Shown here piece by piece: positions 52,013 through 60,899 of a stretch of DNA of 64,000 nt. Within the stretch, counting starts at the first letter, position 1. Each line of letters begins with the position of its first letter. A program made the translations under genes and the position numbers. Origin of the DNA: Acidobacteriota bacterium (lineage in GTDB: Bacteria > Acidobacteriota > Vicinamibacteria > Vicinamibacterales > JAKQTR01); assembly GCA_026393755.1 (NCBI GenBank), contig JAPKZO010000028.1:1-64000 (forward strand), read 5' to 3'. The notes beneath the pieces are model-generated. The model made no database searches, was not told the DNA's origin, and saw only the letters and a list, made by a program, of their open reading frames with translations.

Positions 52013-53050
52013 TCAGCCGTGGGCAACGAACGGCAGCGCGGTGACGGTCGCTGATAGCGTCGCGCCGGCGTGCGCGACGGTGAGGCGGCTGCCCGGGGCA
52101 ATGTGGTCCCGGTGGACGTATCCGAGTGCGATTGGTCTTCCGAGCGCCGGAGAGTACGCGGCGCTGGTCACATGGCCAACGTCTTTCCCGTTCGCCTGCA
52201 GCGTGTCACCGCGTGATGGTTCAGCATCGCCGTCGATGGCGAGGCCGACCAGTCTTCTGACGATCCGCCCCTGCCCGCGGTCACGAATGCGGACGATGAC
52301 CTCCTGGCCGGGGTAGCAGCCCTTCGTCGAACTGATGGCCTGGGCTTCGATGCCCGCTTCGAGCGGAATCGTATCGTCGGTCATGTCGACCAGGAACGCG
52401 GGCGTCCCGCTTTCGATGCGAAGTGTCTCAACGACCTCGGCATCCGGCACGATCGCGCCAGCCGCGGCGATTGCCGCGGCCAGTGCGGGCAGGCGATTCG
52501 GCGGTGCGAGAATCAGGAAACCGGGCATGCCGAATTCGTCGACGCGGGCCAGGACGCCCATTTCGTCGTCGAGGCCGATTCGCTGATTGTGATACGCGGG
52601 CCAGTTCGACAGTTCGTCGAGAAGCGCCGCCGGCCCGTTCCGAAGTCGGTCACCCAGTGCGTGTTCGATCACCGCCGCGGCCATGGGCCCCTGAACGCTT
52701 ACGCATCCAAGCGGATCGGTCAGATCTCCCACTTGCACGTCTTCGCTGAAGATCACCTGCTCGAGCAAGGCGATGAATGCGTCCTTGACGGCGCGCGGCA
52801 CCTCCAGCAGTGTCGCGTCCCCCAGCTCGAAGACGCGCATGTCGGTCACCATCCGGCCAAGCGGAGTCAGCATCGCAGCGTAACAGCCCGCGCCCGGGCC
52901 AAGCGCCAGAACGTCGTTTGTCAGAAGAGCCTGCAGAAACGACTTCCGGTCGCCTCCCCGGACGAAGATGCGTCCGCGGTGATGCCGATCGATGAGGGCC
53001 GCGCCCCTGCGGATGTTCGTGTACTGGCGTATCTGATCGGGTGAAAGCAT
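52013..53050 (-). CDS. ygfZ: YgfZ/GcvT-like folate-binding protein (Fe-S cluster maintenance)
   Basis: This is a 345-residue protein of the aminomethyltransferase fold. The YgfZ signature KGCYPGQEVIVR is present at about 245-256, with the Cys that separates this family from true GcvT. The N-terminal FLQALLTNDVLALGPGAGCYAAML and LTPLGRMVTDMRVF are also typical. YgfZ uses folate to support assembly or repair of some iron-sulfur enzymes. No glycine cleavage genes are nearby, which agrees with YgfZ. The start at 53050 lies close to the divergent hydrolase start at 53104, so the two promoters must overlap. Confidence 0.88.
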   Translation of the reverse strand: MLSPDQIRQYTNIRRGAALIDRHHRGRIFVRGGDRKSFLQALLTNDVLALGPGAGCYAAMLTPLGRMVTDMRVFELGDATLLEVPRAVKDAFIALLEQVIFSEDVQVGDLTDPLGCVSVQGPMAAAVIEHALGDRLRNGPAALLDELSNWPAYHNQRIGLDDEMGVLARVDEFGMPGFLILAPPNRLPALAAAIAAAGAIVPDAEVVETLRIESGTPAFLVDMTDDTIPLEAGIEAQAISSTKGCYPGQEVIVRIRDRGQGRIVRRLVGLAIDGDAEPSRGDTLQANGKDVGHVTSAAYSPALGRPIALGYVHRDHIAPGSRLTVAHAGATLSATVTALPFVAHG

Positions 53051-53103
53051 GGTTCGCCGCGCGAGGCGTGGTCGCACTATTTGCTGATATGCTCAGTCTC
53101 GTT

Positions 53104-54798
53104 ATGGTTCGATTCCATTCTATCCTCGCCGCGATTTTCGTCCTAGGAACCGCGGCGCAGGCGCCGGCGCAGCCGCAACCCGCATCCACGCAGGCCCTGC
53201 CTGCCAGTTTCACCGTCTTCATGTCGGGTGGCGCGATAGGTTCCGAGCAGGTGACCGTTACCGCATCGCCAGAAGGATGGACCATCAGGGCCACGGGCCG
53301 GCTTGGTGCGCCGATCAGCCTGTCGACGTCCCGCTTCGAACTCCGGTACGACCGTGATTGGAAGCCGCTCTCCCTCGAAATTGACGCGGCGTTGCGCGGA
53401 CAGCCGCGAATGCTCCGAACGGCGTTCGCGAACGGGAAGGCCACCAGCAGCATCATCCAGGCCGGTCAGGAATCCCAGAAGACCGACGACGTGGCCATCG
53501 ACACGATGGTGCTGCCGAACATGTTCTTCGGGGCCTTCGAAGCACTCGCCCTGCGGCTGGCGGCGGTCAGTCCCGGAGGCCAGCTCAAAGCCTACGTCGC
53601 GCCTGAGGCTGAAATTGCGATCCGCCTCGACACCATCAGTGACGAACGCATCCAGACGGCGTCGCGGATGATCGTCGCAAAGCGGTATGACATCACGTTG
53701 ATCAATCCCAAGGGGACCGTGGCGGCCGAGGTGTGGGCGGACGAAGGCAGCAGGCTGGTTCGTTTCCGCGTGCCGGCCCAGGGACTCGATGTGGCCCGCG
53801 ATGATGTCGCGGCAGTCTCGTCGCGGGTCGAGCGGATGGCACGACCGACGGACGAACAAACGCGCATCCAGGCCAGCGGTTTCACGCTTGCCGCCACTGT
53901 CTCCAAGCCGGCCGCGGCAGGAACCGGAGCGGCCATCCGGTTGCCGGCGGTGGTCCTTGTGCCGGGGTCCGGCCCGGCCGATCGCGACGAGACCGTCTCT
54001 GGTGTGTCGATCTTCGCGCAGTTGGCCAACGCGATCGCCGACGCGGGCTTCCTGGTGATTCGTTACGACAAGCGCGGGATCGGACAAAGCGGCGGCCGAG
54101 ACGAGTCGGCGACGTTGGTGGACTACTCAGACGATGTGCGCGCGGTCGTGAGGTACCTGACGAAGCGCAAAGACGTGGATCCGAAACGCGTCACACTCGT
54201 TGGCCACAGCGAGGGTGGACTGGTCAGCATGCTGGCGGCATCCGAGGAAAGGAAGAATGTCGCGGCGCTCGCGCTCATCGCAACACCCGGCACAACCGGC
54301 GCGGATCTTGTGCTCGAGCAGCAGCGTCACCTGCTGGGCGGAATGAACCTGTCCGACGAGGAGAAGCAACGGAGGATGGGTCTGCAGAAGCAGATCCATG
54401 CGGCGGTCGTTACCGGCAATGGGTGGGAAGCCATCCCGCCCCCGTACAGGCGACAGGCCGACACGCCGTGGTTCAAGAGCTTCCTCACGTTCGACCCCGC
54501 CAGGATCATGCGCAAGGTGCCACAGCCGATCCTCATCGTCCAGGCCGATCGCGATCGGGAGGTGATGGCTCGCCACGGTCAACTGCTGGCCGGCATGGCG
54601 AAAGCACGCAAGAACAACCCGGTCTCGGAGCTTTCGGTGGTGGAAGGCGCCAATCACCTGCTGGTGCCGGCCGCGACCGGGGAGATGGACGAGTACGCGT
54701 CGCTGCGGGACCGCGCTGTCAGCCCCGGGCTGATTGCCGCGCTGGTCGGCTGGCTGAAGGACACGCTTCATGTGGATATTGCGCGCCCTGGGCGTTGA
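53104..54798 (+). CDS. Exported alpha/beta hydrolase with N-terminal beta domain
   Basis: This is a 564-residue protein. The start at 53104 gives a signal peptide (SILAAIFVLGTAAQAPAQ); no good ribosome site is visible, and ATG 53089 is an alternative. Residues about 30-240 are a beta-rich region of unknown family that includes FMSGGAIGSEQVTV and FELRYDRDWKPL. The hydrolase domain follows: LPAVVLVPGSGPADRDE, the strand FLVIRYDKRGIGQSGG, the nucleophile in LVGHSEGGLV, the acid in VQADRDREV and the His in EGANHLLVP. This C-terminal arrangement is like exported acyl-esterases and prolyl-peptidase relatives. The substrate is unknown. Its end overlaps the FHA gene by 29 bp. Confidence 0.82.
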   Translation: MVRFHSILAAIFVLGTAAQAPAQPQPASTQALPASFTVFMSGGAIGSEQVTVTASPEGWTIRATGRLGAPISLSTSRFELRYDRDWKPLSLEIDAALRGQPRMLRTAFANGKATSSIIQAGQESQKTDDVAIDTMVLPNMFFGAFEALALRLAAVSPGGQLKAYVAPEAEIAIRLDTISDERIQTASRMIVAKRYDITLINPKGTVAAEVWADEGSRLVRFRVPAQGLDVARDDVAAVSSRVERMARPTDEQTRIQASGFTLAATVSKPAAAGTGAAIRLPAVVLVPGSGPADRDETVSGVSIFAQLANAIADAGFLVIRYDKRGIGQSGGRDESATLVDYSDDVRAVVRYLTKRKDVDPKRVTLVGHSEGGLVSMLAASEERKNVAALALIATPGTTGADLVLEQQRHLLGGMNLSDEEKQRRMGLQKQIHAAVVTGNGWEAIPPPYRRQADTPWFKSFLTFDPARIMRKVPQPILIVQADRDREVMARHGQLLAGMAKARKNNPVSELSVVEGANHLLVPAATGEMDEYASLRDRAVSPGLIAALVGWLKDTLHVDIARPGR

Positions 54799-55084
54799 AC
54801 CTGAGAATGCCCTGACGTTCCGGCTGATGCCGGGTCACGTCAAGACGGCCGGCCGCTCGTCGCGGTCGGACTTCATCATCGATGCGCCGCTGGTGTCGAG
54901 GTTGCACTGCCGGTTCACGGTGTCGCCGGAGGGCATCGTCGAGCTGCAGGATCTCGACAGCACGAATGGCACGTGGGTCAATGGAGACCGGGTGCAGCGA
55001 GCCACGCTCGCGGAAGGGGCGGTGTTGACGATCGGGCGCGCCGAGTTGATGCTCGAGCGCGACGATCGGGGCCATCACTCCTGA
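54770..55084 (+). CDS. FHA domain protein
   Basis: This small 104-residue protein consists only of a forkhead-associated domain, which binds phosphothreonine peptides. The signature is KTAGRSSRSDFIID, PLVSRLHCRF and LQDLDSTNGTWVNGDRV, with the Ser and Asn that contact the phosphate. The reading frame starts 29 bp inside the upstream hydrolase gene and its last 10 bp overlap the end of the convergent MBL gene. A Ser/Thr kinase-like gene lies 2 kb away, but that protein lacks catalytic residues, so the source of phosphopeptides must be elsewhere. Confidence 0.85.
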   Translation: MWILRALGVEPENALTFRLMPGHVKTAGRSSRSDFIIDAPLVSRLHCRFTVSPEGIVELQDLDSTNGTWVNGDRVQRATLAEGAVLTIGRAELMLERDDRGHHS

Positions 55085-55716
55085 AGAAACGGGTTGTTGC
55101 GCCTTTCCTCGCCGATCGTCGTCTGCGGCCCGTGCCCCGGGTAGACGACGGCGTCATCCCCGAGGGCAAACAGCACCGTCCGAATCGAATTGATCAGCGT
55201 GTCGGCGTCGCCGCCTGTCAGATCGGTCCGGCCGATCGATCCCGCAAATAGTGAGTCGCCGACGAACACGTCGCGGCCGTTGGTGCCGGCGGGGCCGACC
55301 TGCAGGGCCACGCCGCCCGGGCTGTGGCCGGGCGTATGGTGCACGCGCACCTCGTACCTGCCAAATGCGAGCGGCACGCCGGCCTGATAGAAGAAATCCG
55401 GCTTCGGCGGCGGCTCGACCGTGTAGCCGAACATCAGCCCCTGCTGCACGGCAAGATCGTAGAGAAAGAGGTCGTCGTGATGAAGCCCGATGGGGGCGCC
55501 GGTGGCCCGCTTCATCCTGGCGACGCCGCTCACGTGATCCATATGGGCGTGCGTCAGCAGGATGTAATCGACGGTCAGGCGGCCGCGTTCAATGAGGTCG
55601 ACGAGCTCCTGCGCCTCGTCTCCAGGGTCGATGACGATGGCCTTGCGAGTGGTCTCGCAGCCAAGCAGGAAGCCGTTCTTGAAGAAGGGAGCAGCGGCGC
55701 GGGTCTCGAAGAGCAT
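55075..55716 (-). CDS. Metallo-beta-lactamase fold hydrolase, glyoxalase II-like
   Basis: This is a 213-residue dinuclear-metal hydrolase. The metal motif THAHMDH is at 55-61, and further ligands lie in VHHTPGHSPGG (His), FVGDSLFAGSIGRTD (Asp) and VVYPGHGPQT (His). The short length and these motifs fit the glyoxalase II/YcbL group, which hydrolyses thioesters such as S-lactoylglutathione or similar. The exact substrate is uncertain. It is divergent from the threonine dehydratase-like gene with only 33 bp between starts. Confidence 0.9.
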   Translation of the reverse strand: MLFETRAAAPFFKNGFLLGCETTRKAIVIDPGDEAQELVDLIERGRLTVDYILLTHAHMDHVSGVARMKRATGAPIGLHHDDLFLYDLAVQQGLMFGYTVEPPPKPDFFYQAGVPLAFGRYEVRVHHTPGHSPGGVALQVGPAGTNGRDVFVGDSLFAGSIGRTDLTGGDADTLINSIRTVLFALGDDAVVYPGHGPQTTIGEERRNNPFLQE

Positions 55717-55749
55717 GGAAACAGAATACAGGAGTTAGAATACTGACGC

Positions 55750-56724
55750 ATGAGGCTGACGCACGTCTTCGCAGCACGGCAGCGCATCGCTCCGTACATC
55801 AGGCACACGCCGCTGGTCCACTCACCGTGGCTCTCGTCGCAATCGGGCGCGACGGTCAGGTTGAAGCTCGAGTCGCTCCAGGTGACCAACTCGTTCAAGG
55901 CTCGCGGCGCGGTCAACGTCGCTGCCGCACGGCTCGAGCGCGAAGCCGGCGATGTCGGGCGATCGCGCTTCCTCGTGACCGCGTCGGCAGGCAATCACGG
56001 ACGGGCCATGGCCTACGCGTGCGAGCGTCTGGGGTTGCGGCTGGTGGTCTTCACGCCGAAGCACGCGCCGCGCGCCAAACTGGATCCGATTTCGGCGCAT
56101 GGCGCGGATCTGCGGGCGGTCGCGTCAAACTACGAAGAGGCTGAATTGCTGGCGAAGCAATTCGCGGCCGCCGAGCGGATCACGTACATCTCGCCGTACA
56201 GCCACCCGGACGTGATTGCCGGCGCGGCCACGATCGGGATCGAGATCCTCGAAGACTGGCCGGAGGTTGAGACGATTATGGCTCCTGTCGGAGGGGGCGG
56301 ATTGGTGAGCGGCATCGCCCTCGCCATCAAGGCCGCGTCAGCGCGCGTCCAGGTGATCGGCGTCGAAGCGGAGGCCTCCCCGGCCTTCTCCACCTCGCTC
56401 GCCGCGGGACGCATCACCGAGGTCACGGTGAAGCCGACAATTGCCGACGGGCTGGCCGGAAATATGGATCCCGACTCTGTCACCTTTGATCTGGTTCAAC
56501 GCTACGTCGATCGGGTCGTCGTCGCACCTGAGCGCGCGATCGAGGAAGCGGTGCGCGGGTTGATGACGCACGAACATCTCGTGGCGGAGGGAGCCGGGGC
56601 AGCCGCCGTGGCCGCGCTCGCCGAAGGTTTTCAGGTCACGGGACGGAAGGTCGCGGTGGTGCTGTCGGGAGCCAACATCGATTCGGCGAGGCTTGGCGCG
56701 CTGCTCATGGATCGCCTGGAGTAG
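55750..56724 (+). CDS. Threonine/serine dehydratase-like PLP enzyme
   Basis: This is a 324-residue fold-type II PLP enzyme. The Schiff-base Lys is Lys50 in LQVTNSFKARGA. The phosphate-binding loop is APVGGGGLVSGIA and the SAGNHGRAMAYA motif is present. At 324 residues it lacks the regulatory ACT domain of biosynthetic IlvA, so it resembles the catabolic threonine ammonia-lyase or serine racemase group. It converts Thr to 2-oxobutyrate or Ser to pyruvate. TAGAAT (55736-55741) ends 8 nt before the ATG, suggesting a very short leader; GGAG at about 13 nt upstream is poorly placed. Confidence 0.9.
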   Translation: MRLTHVFAARQRIAPYIRHTPLVHSPWLSSQSGATVRLKLESLQVTNSFKARGAVNVAAARLEREAGDVGRSRFLVTASAGNHGRAMAYACERLGLRLVVFTPKHAPRAKLDPISAHGADLRAVASNYEEAELLAKQFAAAERITYISPYSHPDVIAGAATIGIEILEDWPEVETIMAPVGGGGLVSGIALAIKAASARVQVIGVEAEASPAFSTSLAAGRITEVTVKPTIADGLAGNMDPDSVTFDLVQRYVDRVVVAPERAIEEAVRGLMTHEHLVAEGAGAAAVAALAEGFQVTGRKVAVVLSGANIDSARLGALLMDRLE

Positions 56725-56759
56725 CCGCCGTCCCTCCTCAGGCACGTCGGCCCGAGCCG

Positions 56760-59285
56760 CTATCGGACGGCTGATTGTTCCAGGAGCCCTTCGAGGAGTC
56801 TGGCCGCGTCATCCCGGGTGCGGGCGTAGCTGGCGTCGAGCGCCGCCACCGCGGCGATGACGCCGGGATTGGCGGTGACGTTGCGCCAGGGGAAGAGCTG
56901 CTGGTGGATTGCCGCACGCGGGCTCATGACGCCGTTGGTCGCGCCCCACATCCGCAACACCCGATCAGAGCCGGCCGCGCGCTCGATCCACGCCGCTGTC
57001 CGTGCGGCGTCATGAAGCGCCGCCGCGGTCATCGCGGCGCAGCGGGCCAATGGCGCGGGATCTTCAACCTTTCCAGCGTGTGTCAGGATTTGCTCTCCGA
57101 GTCTGCGGCCGTCGGTGCGGTCGGCGCCGGATCTCGGGATGCCGGCGAGCATCGCCCACGGGTCGCAGGCGGTGGGGTACAGCCGCGTAATGTTGATGAT
57201 GGCGGCGGCCGCATCGGCCGTGCGGCCGTCGAGCAGCAGTGAGGACGCAAGCATGAGCGCGGCCGGGGGCAGATCCGCTCCCGACCTTGCCGCCCCGCGA
57301 ACGGCCGCGTTCCCAGTCGGCGGGCGCGCAATCCGGACGCGGTCCCGCAGGGTGTCCCACCACGGCAATGAGGGTGCCAGCGCCTGACCTCGAGCTGCCT
57401 CCGTCAGGCCCTGTTCGAATTCACCCTGCGCGATGTAGCCGGTGGCGAGTTGATAGTGCGCCAGTGGCGATACCGGATCGAGCTCGACGACGCGCCTGGC
57501 GAACCTCATCGATCTGGCGGGATCGACATCTCTCAACAGGTCCGCAATCGCCGAGTACGCGGCGACGTACGATCGATCGATCTCGATCGCCCGGCGCAGT
57601 CGCGACAGCGCTTCGTGCAACGTTGGCGACGACAGGCCGAGGGCAAACTGGACCGATGCGGCATCCGGATCGGCCGTCGCGGCCTGCTCGGCGGCTTCGC
57701 GCATCTGGCTCGACACTTCCGCAAATCCGAGGCGCCCCTCGAACGCGGCACCGATCGACAACGCCTCGACCAGTCCGGTCTGCGCCTCGAACATCGAGGA
57801 GTCTGCCGCGATCGCGCCTTCGAACAGCTGGATGGCACGGCTGGCGTCCTGCGCGGCCAGCGCCTCGCGCGCCTGCAAGTAGGCGTCGAACGCTGCCGGG
57901 GCGACGATCCGGAGGGCGGCGCGATCGGTCGTGGACGTTTGAGCGAACGCGATGCCGAGGCGGCCGGAGATGTCCCTGACCATCCGCGTCTCGAGCGCGA
58001 TGATGTCGCCGGTCTCCGCGGTGTAGCTCCGATTCCAGATCGTCTCGCCGTCGGCCAGGTCAATCAGGCTGATGCTGACCTCCAGCCTCTTCCAGTCCGG
58101 ATCGGATGGCGAGATCACTCCGGTCAGCGCCACGCTCGCCTCCACGTCCCGGGCCACCGACTGAGGCGATCGGCCGGCAAATGCCCGAATCGACGATCGC
58201 CCGAGCGTGGTCACGCCCGTCGTCTGACCGAGACGCATCATCAGGTCTTCGGCCAGTCCGGGCCCGAAGTACGGCCGCGTGACCTCTCCGCCGCCGATGG
58301 TGAAGGGCAACGCCACCACGAGCGGGGTCGGCCGTGGCCCGAAGTGCCCGTGCCAGGTCTTCAGCAGAACGTTCTGCCAATGCCAGACCGCCAACGCCGC
58401 GCCAGCAACCAGGAAGAGACTCACCAGTCCCATTCGGACCCATCGTGCGCCCTGTCGCGGAGCTGGCTCGGCCGGCTCGGTGGCCGCATCGCGGGCCCGC
58501 ACCGCCTCAGACGTAGCACGCAGCGCGGCGGCCATTTCGGCGGCGCTCTGGTGCCGGTCGAAAGGGTCCCTGGCGAGCGCCTTGGCGACGATGGCGTCAA
58601 GGGAATGCGGCACCGCTGGGTTGGTCAGACTCGGCACCGTGCGGGGAGATTGCCCGAAACCGGGACCGGTGCCGCCTGGGTTCGACCCCACGAACGGCTC
58701 ACGTCCCGTGAGCATCTCGCAGATGACCGCACCGAACGCGAAGATGTCCGTCCGGTGGTCGACCGGCAGACCCTGGATCTGTTCTGGCGACAGATAGGCG
58801 ACCCCGGCGGTGTCCTGCGGCTGGCTTCGTTCGGCGAGGCCAAAATCCAGGACCTTCGCGCGGCCTTTCGACGTGACGCAGATGGACGTGGGAGTCAGTG
58901 CGCCGTGGATGAGGTTGCAGGCGTGTGCCTCTGCAAGCGCATCCGCCACCTGCACGGCGAGGTCCAGCGCGCGACGGACATTGAGCGCCCGGCCCGATTC
59001 CAGCGCCGACAGCGTCTCGCCCGCCACGAACTCGTACACCAGGTAGACGCGGCCCTCATGCTCGCCCACTTCGAACAGCGTGGCGATGTTGGAGTGGGAG
59101 AGCGCCGTGTACGGCCTGATGCTGTCGACCAGGCGCGTGCGATGCAGCGGGTCGGGAATGACATCGCCCAGCACGCGGACCGCCACGGTACGGCCGATTC
59201 GCGTATCGCGCGCCCGGTAGACGGTTCCTTGTCGACCGGTGCCGACGACAGCGAGAATGTCGTAGTGGCCGATTGCCTGACTCAT
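56760..59285 (-). CDS. Kinase-like protein (probable pseudokinase) with TolB-like and TPR regions
   Basis: This is an 841-residue membrane protein. Residues 7-260 have the Ser/Thr kinase fold: the Gly loop is VVGTGRQGTVYRA, and DFGLAE and AYLSPEQIQG are present. Key catalytic residues are replaced: the ATP-binding Lys of the VAVK motif is Arg37 (TVAVRVL), and the HRDLKPxN loop reads HGALTPTS (His127 to Ser134), so Asp, Lys and Asn are Ala129, Thr131 and Ser134. A transmembrane helix lies at about 285-302. Then comes a TolB/FlgO-like domain (PLVVALPFTIGGG, YFGPGLAEDLMMRL, about 318-440) and TPR-type helices to the end. It is 119 bp downstream of an ECF sigma factor and may sense or scaffold rather than phosphorylate. 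Confidence 0.85.
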   Translation of the reverse strand: MSQAIGHYDILAVVGTGRQGTVYRARDTRIGRTVAVRVLGDVIPDPLHRTRLVDSIRPYTALSHSNIATLFEVGEHEGRVYLVYEFVAGETLSALESGRALNVRRALDLAVQVADALAEAHACNLIHGALTPTSICVTSKGRAKVLDFGLAERSQPQDTAGVAYLSPEQIQGLPVDHRTDIFAFGAVICEMLTGREPFVGSNPGGTGPGFGQSPRTVPSLTNPAVPHSLDAIVAKALARDPFDRHQSAAEMAAALRATSEAVRARDAATEPAEPAPRQGARWVRMGLVSLFLVAGAALAVWHWQNVLLKTWHGHFGPRPTPLVVALPFTIGGGEVTRPYFGPGLAEDLMMRLGQTTGVTTLGRSSIRAFAGRSPQSVARDVEASVALTGVISPSDPDWKRLEVSISLIDLADGETIWNRSYTAETGDIIALETRMVRDISGRLGIAFAQTSTTDRAALRIVAPAAFDAYLQAREALAAQDASRAIQLFEGAIAADSSMFEAQTGLVEALSIGAAFEGRLGFAEVSSQMREAAEQAATADPDAASVQFALGLSSPTLHEALSRLRRAIEIDRSYVAAYSAIADLLRDVDPARSMRFARRVVELDPVSPLAHYQLATGYIAQGEFEQGLTEAARGQALAPSLPWWDTLRDRVRIARPPTGNAAVRGAARSGADLPPAALMLASSLLLDGRTADAAAAIINITRLYPTACDPWAMLAGIPRSGADRTDGRRLGEQILTHAGKVEDPAPLARCAAMTAAALHDAARTAAWIERAAGSDRVLRMWGATNGVMSPRAAIHQQLFPWRNVTANPGVIAAVAALDASYARTRDDAARLLEGLLEQSAVR

Positions 59286-59404
59286 GGATGGTCCGCAAGG
59301 TGGGCAATCCAGAAAAAGCCACCCGCGTTGGTCTCGAGAACGTTATCGACCGATCCAGGCAGTTGGATTAGCACCCGCCGCCGGCGAGGCAAGTGGACGC
59401 CGGA

Positions 59405-60055
59405 TCATGCCGCGGCTACGCCGGCCCGGATCGCCCGGTGCATCTCCAGGCCGCCCCGGAATTCGGTCAGGCGAGCCCGGAGAAACGCGCGGCCACGGTG
59501 GAGCCGCGACTTGAGGGTCTGTTCCTTGATGCCAAGCCTCGCGCTCGCCTCTTCGGTCGATAACCCCTGGATATCCCGCAGAATGACCGGCACGCGGTAA
59601 ATGCTGGGAAGTTCGGGCAACGCCCGCGCCAGCTTTCGGCGCATCTGGCCGCGCAGCAGCGCCTCATCGGCCATCCGCGACCAATCCGGGGTTTCGTGAC
59701 GAGCGTGGCCGCCGCGCTCTTCGACATCGGCCATCAGAGCGTGTTCAGGCACTTCGAAATGTGACGCGCTTCGCCGGGAGCGGAGTCTCGACATCGCGGC
59801 GTTGAACGTGATGCGGTAGATCCACGACGACAACGCGGCATCCCCGCGAAACGCATCAACGCGCCGGTACACTTTCATCAGCACGTCTTGCGCGATCTCC
59901 TCGGCATCTTCCGGGGTCTTGACGTAGCGCAGGGCCAGCTGCTTGATCCGCGACCGGTAAATGGTGTCGAGCTCATCGAGCGCCGATTCGTCGCGCCCAC
60001 GCATGCGCCTGACCAGCTCCGCATCCTTGACGTTTTGAGCAAGAACACTTGCCAT
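59405..60055 (-). CDS. RNA polymerase ECF-type sigma factor
   Basis: This is a 216-residue sigma-70 family protein. Region 2 is ALRYVKTPEDAEEIAQDVLM with VYRRVDAFRGDAALSSWIYR. Region 4 is ALPELPSIYRVPVILRDIQG, then LSTEEASARLGIKEQTLKSRLHRGR, which binds the -35 element. The start at 60055 has GGAGAAGG 5 nt upstream. A good sigma-70-type promoter lies about 85 bp before it. The downstream kinase-like protein is a likely partner, as ECF factors are often controlled by a membrane protein; no anti-sigma gene with a zinc-finger motif is present. Regulation through the kinase-like protein is inference. Confidence 0.93.
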   Translation of the reverse strand: MASVLAQNVKDAELVRRMRGRDESALDELDTIYRSRIKQLALRYVKTPEDAEEIAQDVLMKVYRRVDAFRGDAALSSWIYRITFNAAMSRLRSRRSASHFEVPEHALMADVEERGGHARHETPDWSRMADEALLRGQMRRKLARALPELPSIYRVPVILRDIQGLSTEEASARLGIKEQTLKSRLHRGRAFLRARLTEFRGGLEMHRAIRAGVAAA

Positions 60056-60140
60056 GACTACCTTCTCCAGCTACCCGGATCACGGAGCCCCCAACCGCAT
60101 TCCGGAATCGAAACCATACGTGTCTGATTGCGCCATGCCA

Positions 60141-60169
60141 ATTATCCCTGTTTATTCCGACTAATTCAA
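60141..60169 (-). promoter_or_regulatory. Sigma-70-type promoter of the ECF sigma gene
   Basis: On the minus strand, TTGAAT (60169 to 60164) and GATAAT (60146 to 60141) are separated by 17 bp. This is the best-spaced promoter in the window, in an AT-rich gap, and gives a leader of about 80 nt before the start at 60055. Confidence 0.7.
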
Positions 60170-60222
60170 TCGTGTTTTAACCGAGTCTTCAAATTATTGA
60201 TTGCAAACGACTTATGCTAGTG

Positions 60223-60885
60223 TCAGTTTGTGTTTGTGCGTTGAAAGACGTCGCAGAACGCCGCAATCAGGCGATCTTCCACTTCGTCAATCCGCAGGTC
60301 GCGCCCGGTGAGCCGCCCCAGCGAGGTCACACCCCGGTCGGAGATTCCGCACGGGACAATCAGCTTGAAGAAGTCGAGATCTGTATTCACGTTGAACGCA
60401 AAGCCGTGGCTGGTCACCCAGCGCTGGATGCGGACGCCAATCGCCCCGATCTTCTCGGCCCCGACCCATGCCCCGGTCAGCCCCTGGATTCGCCGGGCGG
60501 CGAATCCGTAGTCGCCTGTCACTCGAATCATCACCTCTTCAAGATCCCGCACGTAGCGATGGACGTCGCACCGGTCGGGCTTGAGGCTCAGAATCGGGTA
60601 GCCGACGATCTGGCCGGGACCGTGATAGGTCACGTCGCCGCCGCGGCCGGTCTCGTGGATCTCGACTCCCAGTTCGGCAAGCCGTCCGGGCGTAGCCAGC
60701 ACGTGCTGCCGGCTCTCCCCTGCCTTGACGCCGAACGTCAGCACGTGCGGATGCTGCAGCAGGAGCAGTTCGTCGCCGACGTCGCCGGCGATGCGCCTCG
60801 CGACCAGTGCCCGCTGAAGCTCGAGGCCTTCGGCGTAGGAGATCAGTCCCAGACGTCGGACGGTGAGCGGGCGGGTTGACGACAT
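60223..60885 (-). CDS. lipB: Octanoyl-ACP:protein N-octanoyltransferase LipB
   Basis: This 220-residue enzyme starts the making of lipoyl cofactor by moving octanoate from ACP to the lipoyl-domain Lys. The motifs are LLLQHPHVLTFGVKAG, TGRGGDVTYHGPGQIVGYPI, the Lys in VGAEKIGAIGVRI and the catalytic Cys in IVPCGISDRGVTSL. It lies downstream of genes for dihydrolipoyl dehydrogenase and a lipoyl-bearing E2, so the operon makes the enzyme and its cofactor together. LipA is not in the window. A short copy of the structured repeat sits just upstream of its start. Confidence 0.95.
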   Translation of the reverse strand: MSSTRPLTVRRLGLISYAEGLELQRALVARRIAGDVGDELLLLQHPHVLTFGVKAGESRQHVLATPGRLAELGVEIHETGRGGDVTYHGPGQIVGYPILSLKPDRCDVHRYVRDLEEVMIRVTGDYGFAARRIQGLTGAWVGAEKIGAIGVRIQRWVTSHGFAFNVNTDLDFFKLIVPCGISDRGVTSLGRLTGRDLRIDEVEDRLIAAFCDVFQRTNTN

Positions 60886-60899
60886 CGCTGATTGATGAC

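Noticed and set aside
57450-59600. 716-residue open frame on the plus strand
   Set aside because: It is antisense to the kinase-like gene, is of very low complexity rich in Arg and Gly, and has no start context.
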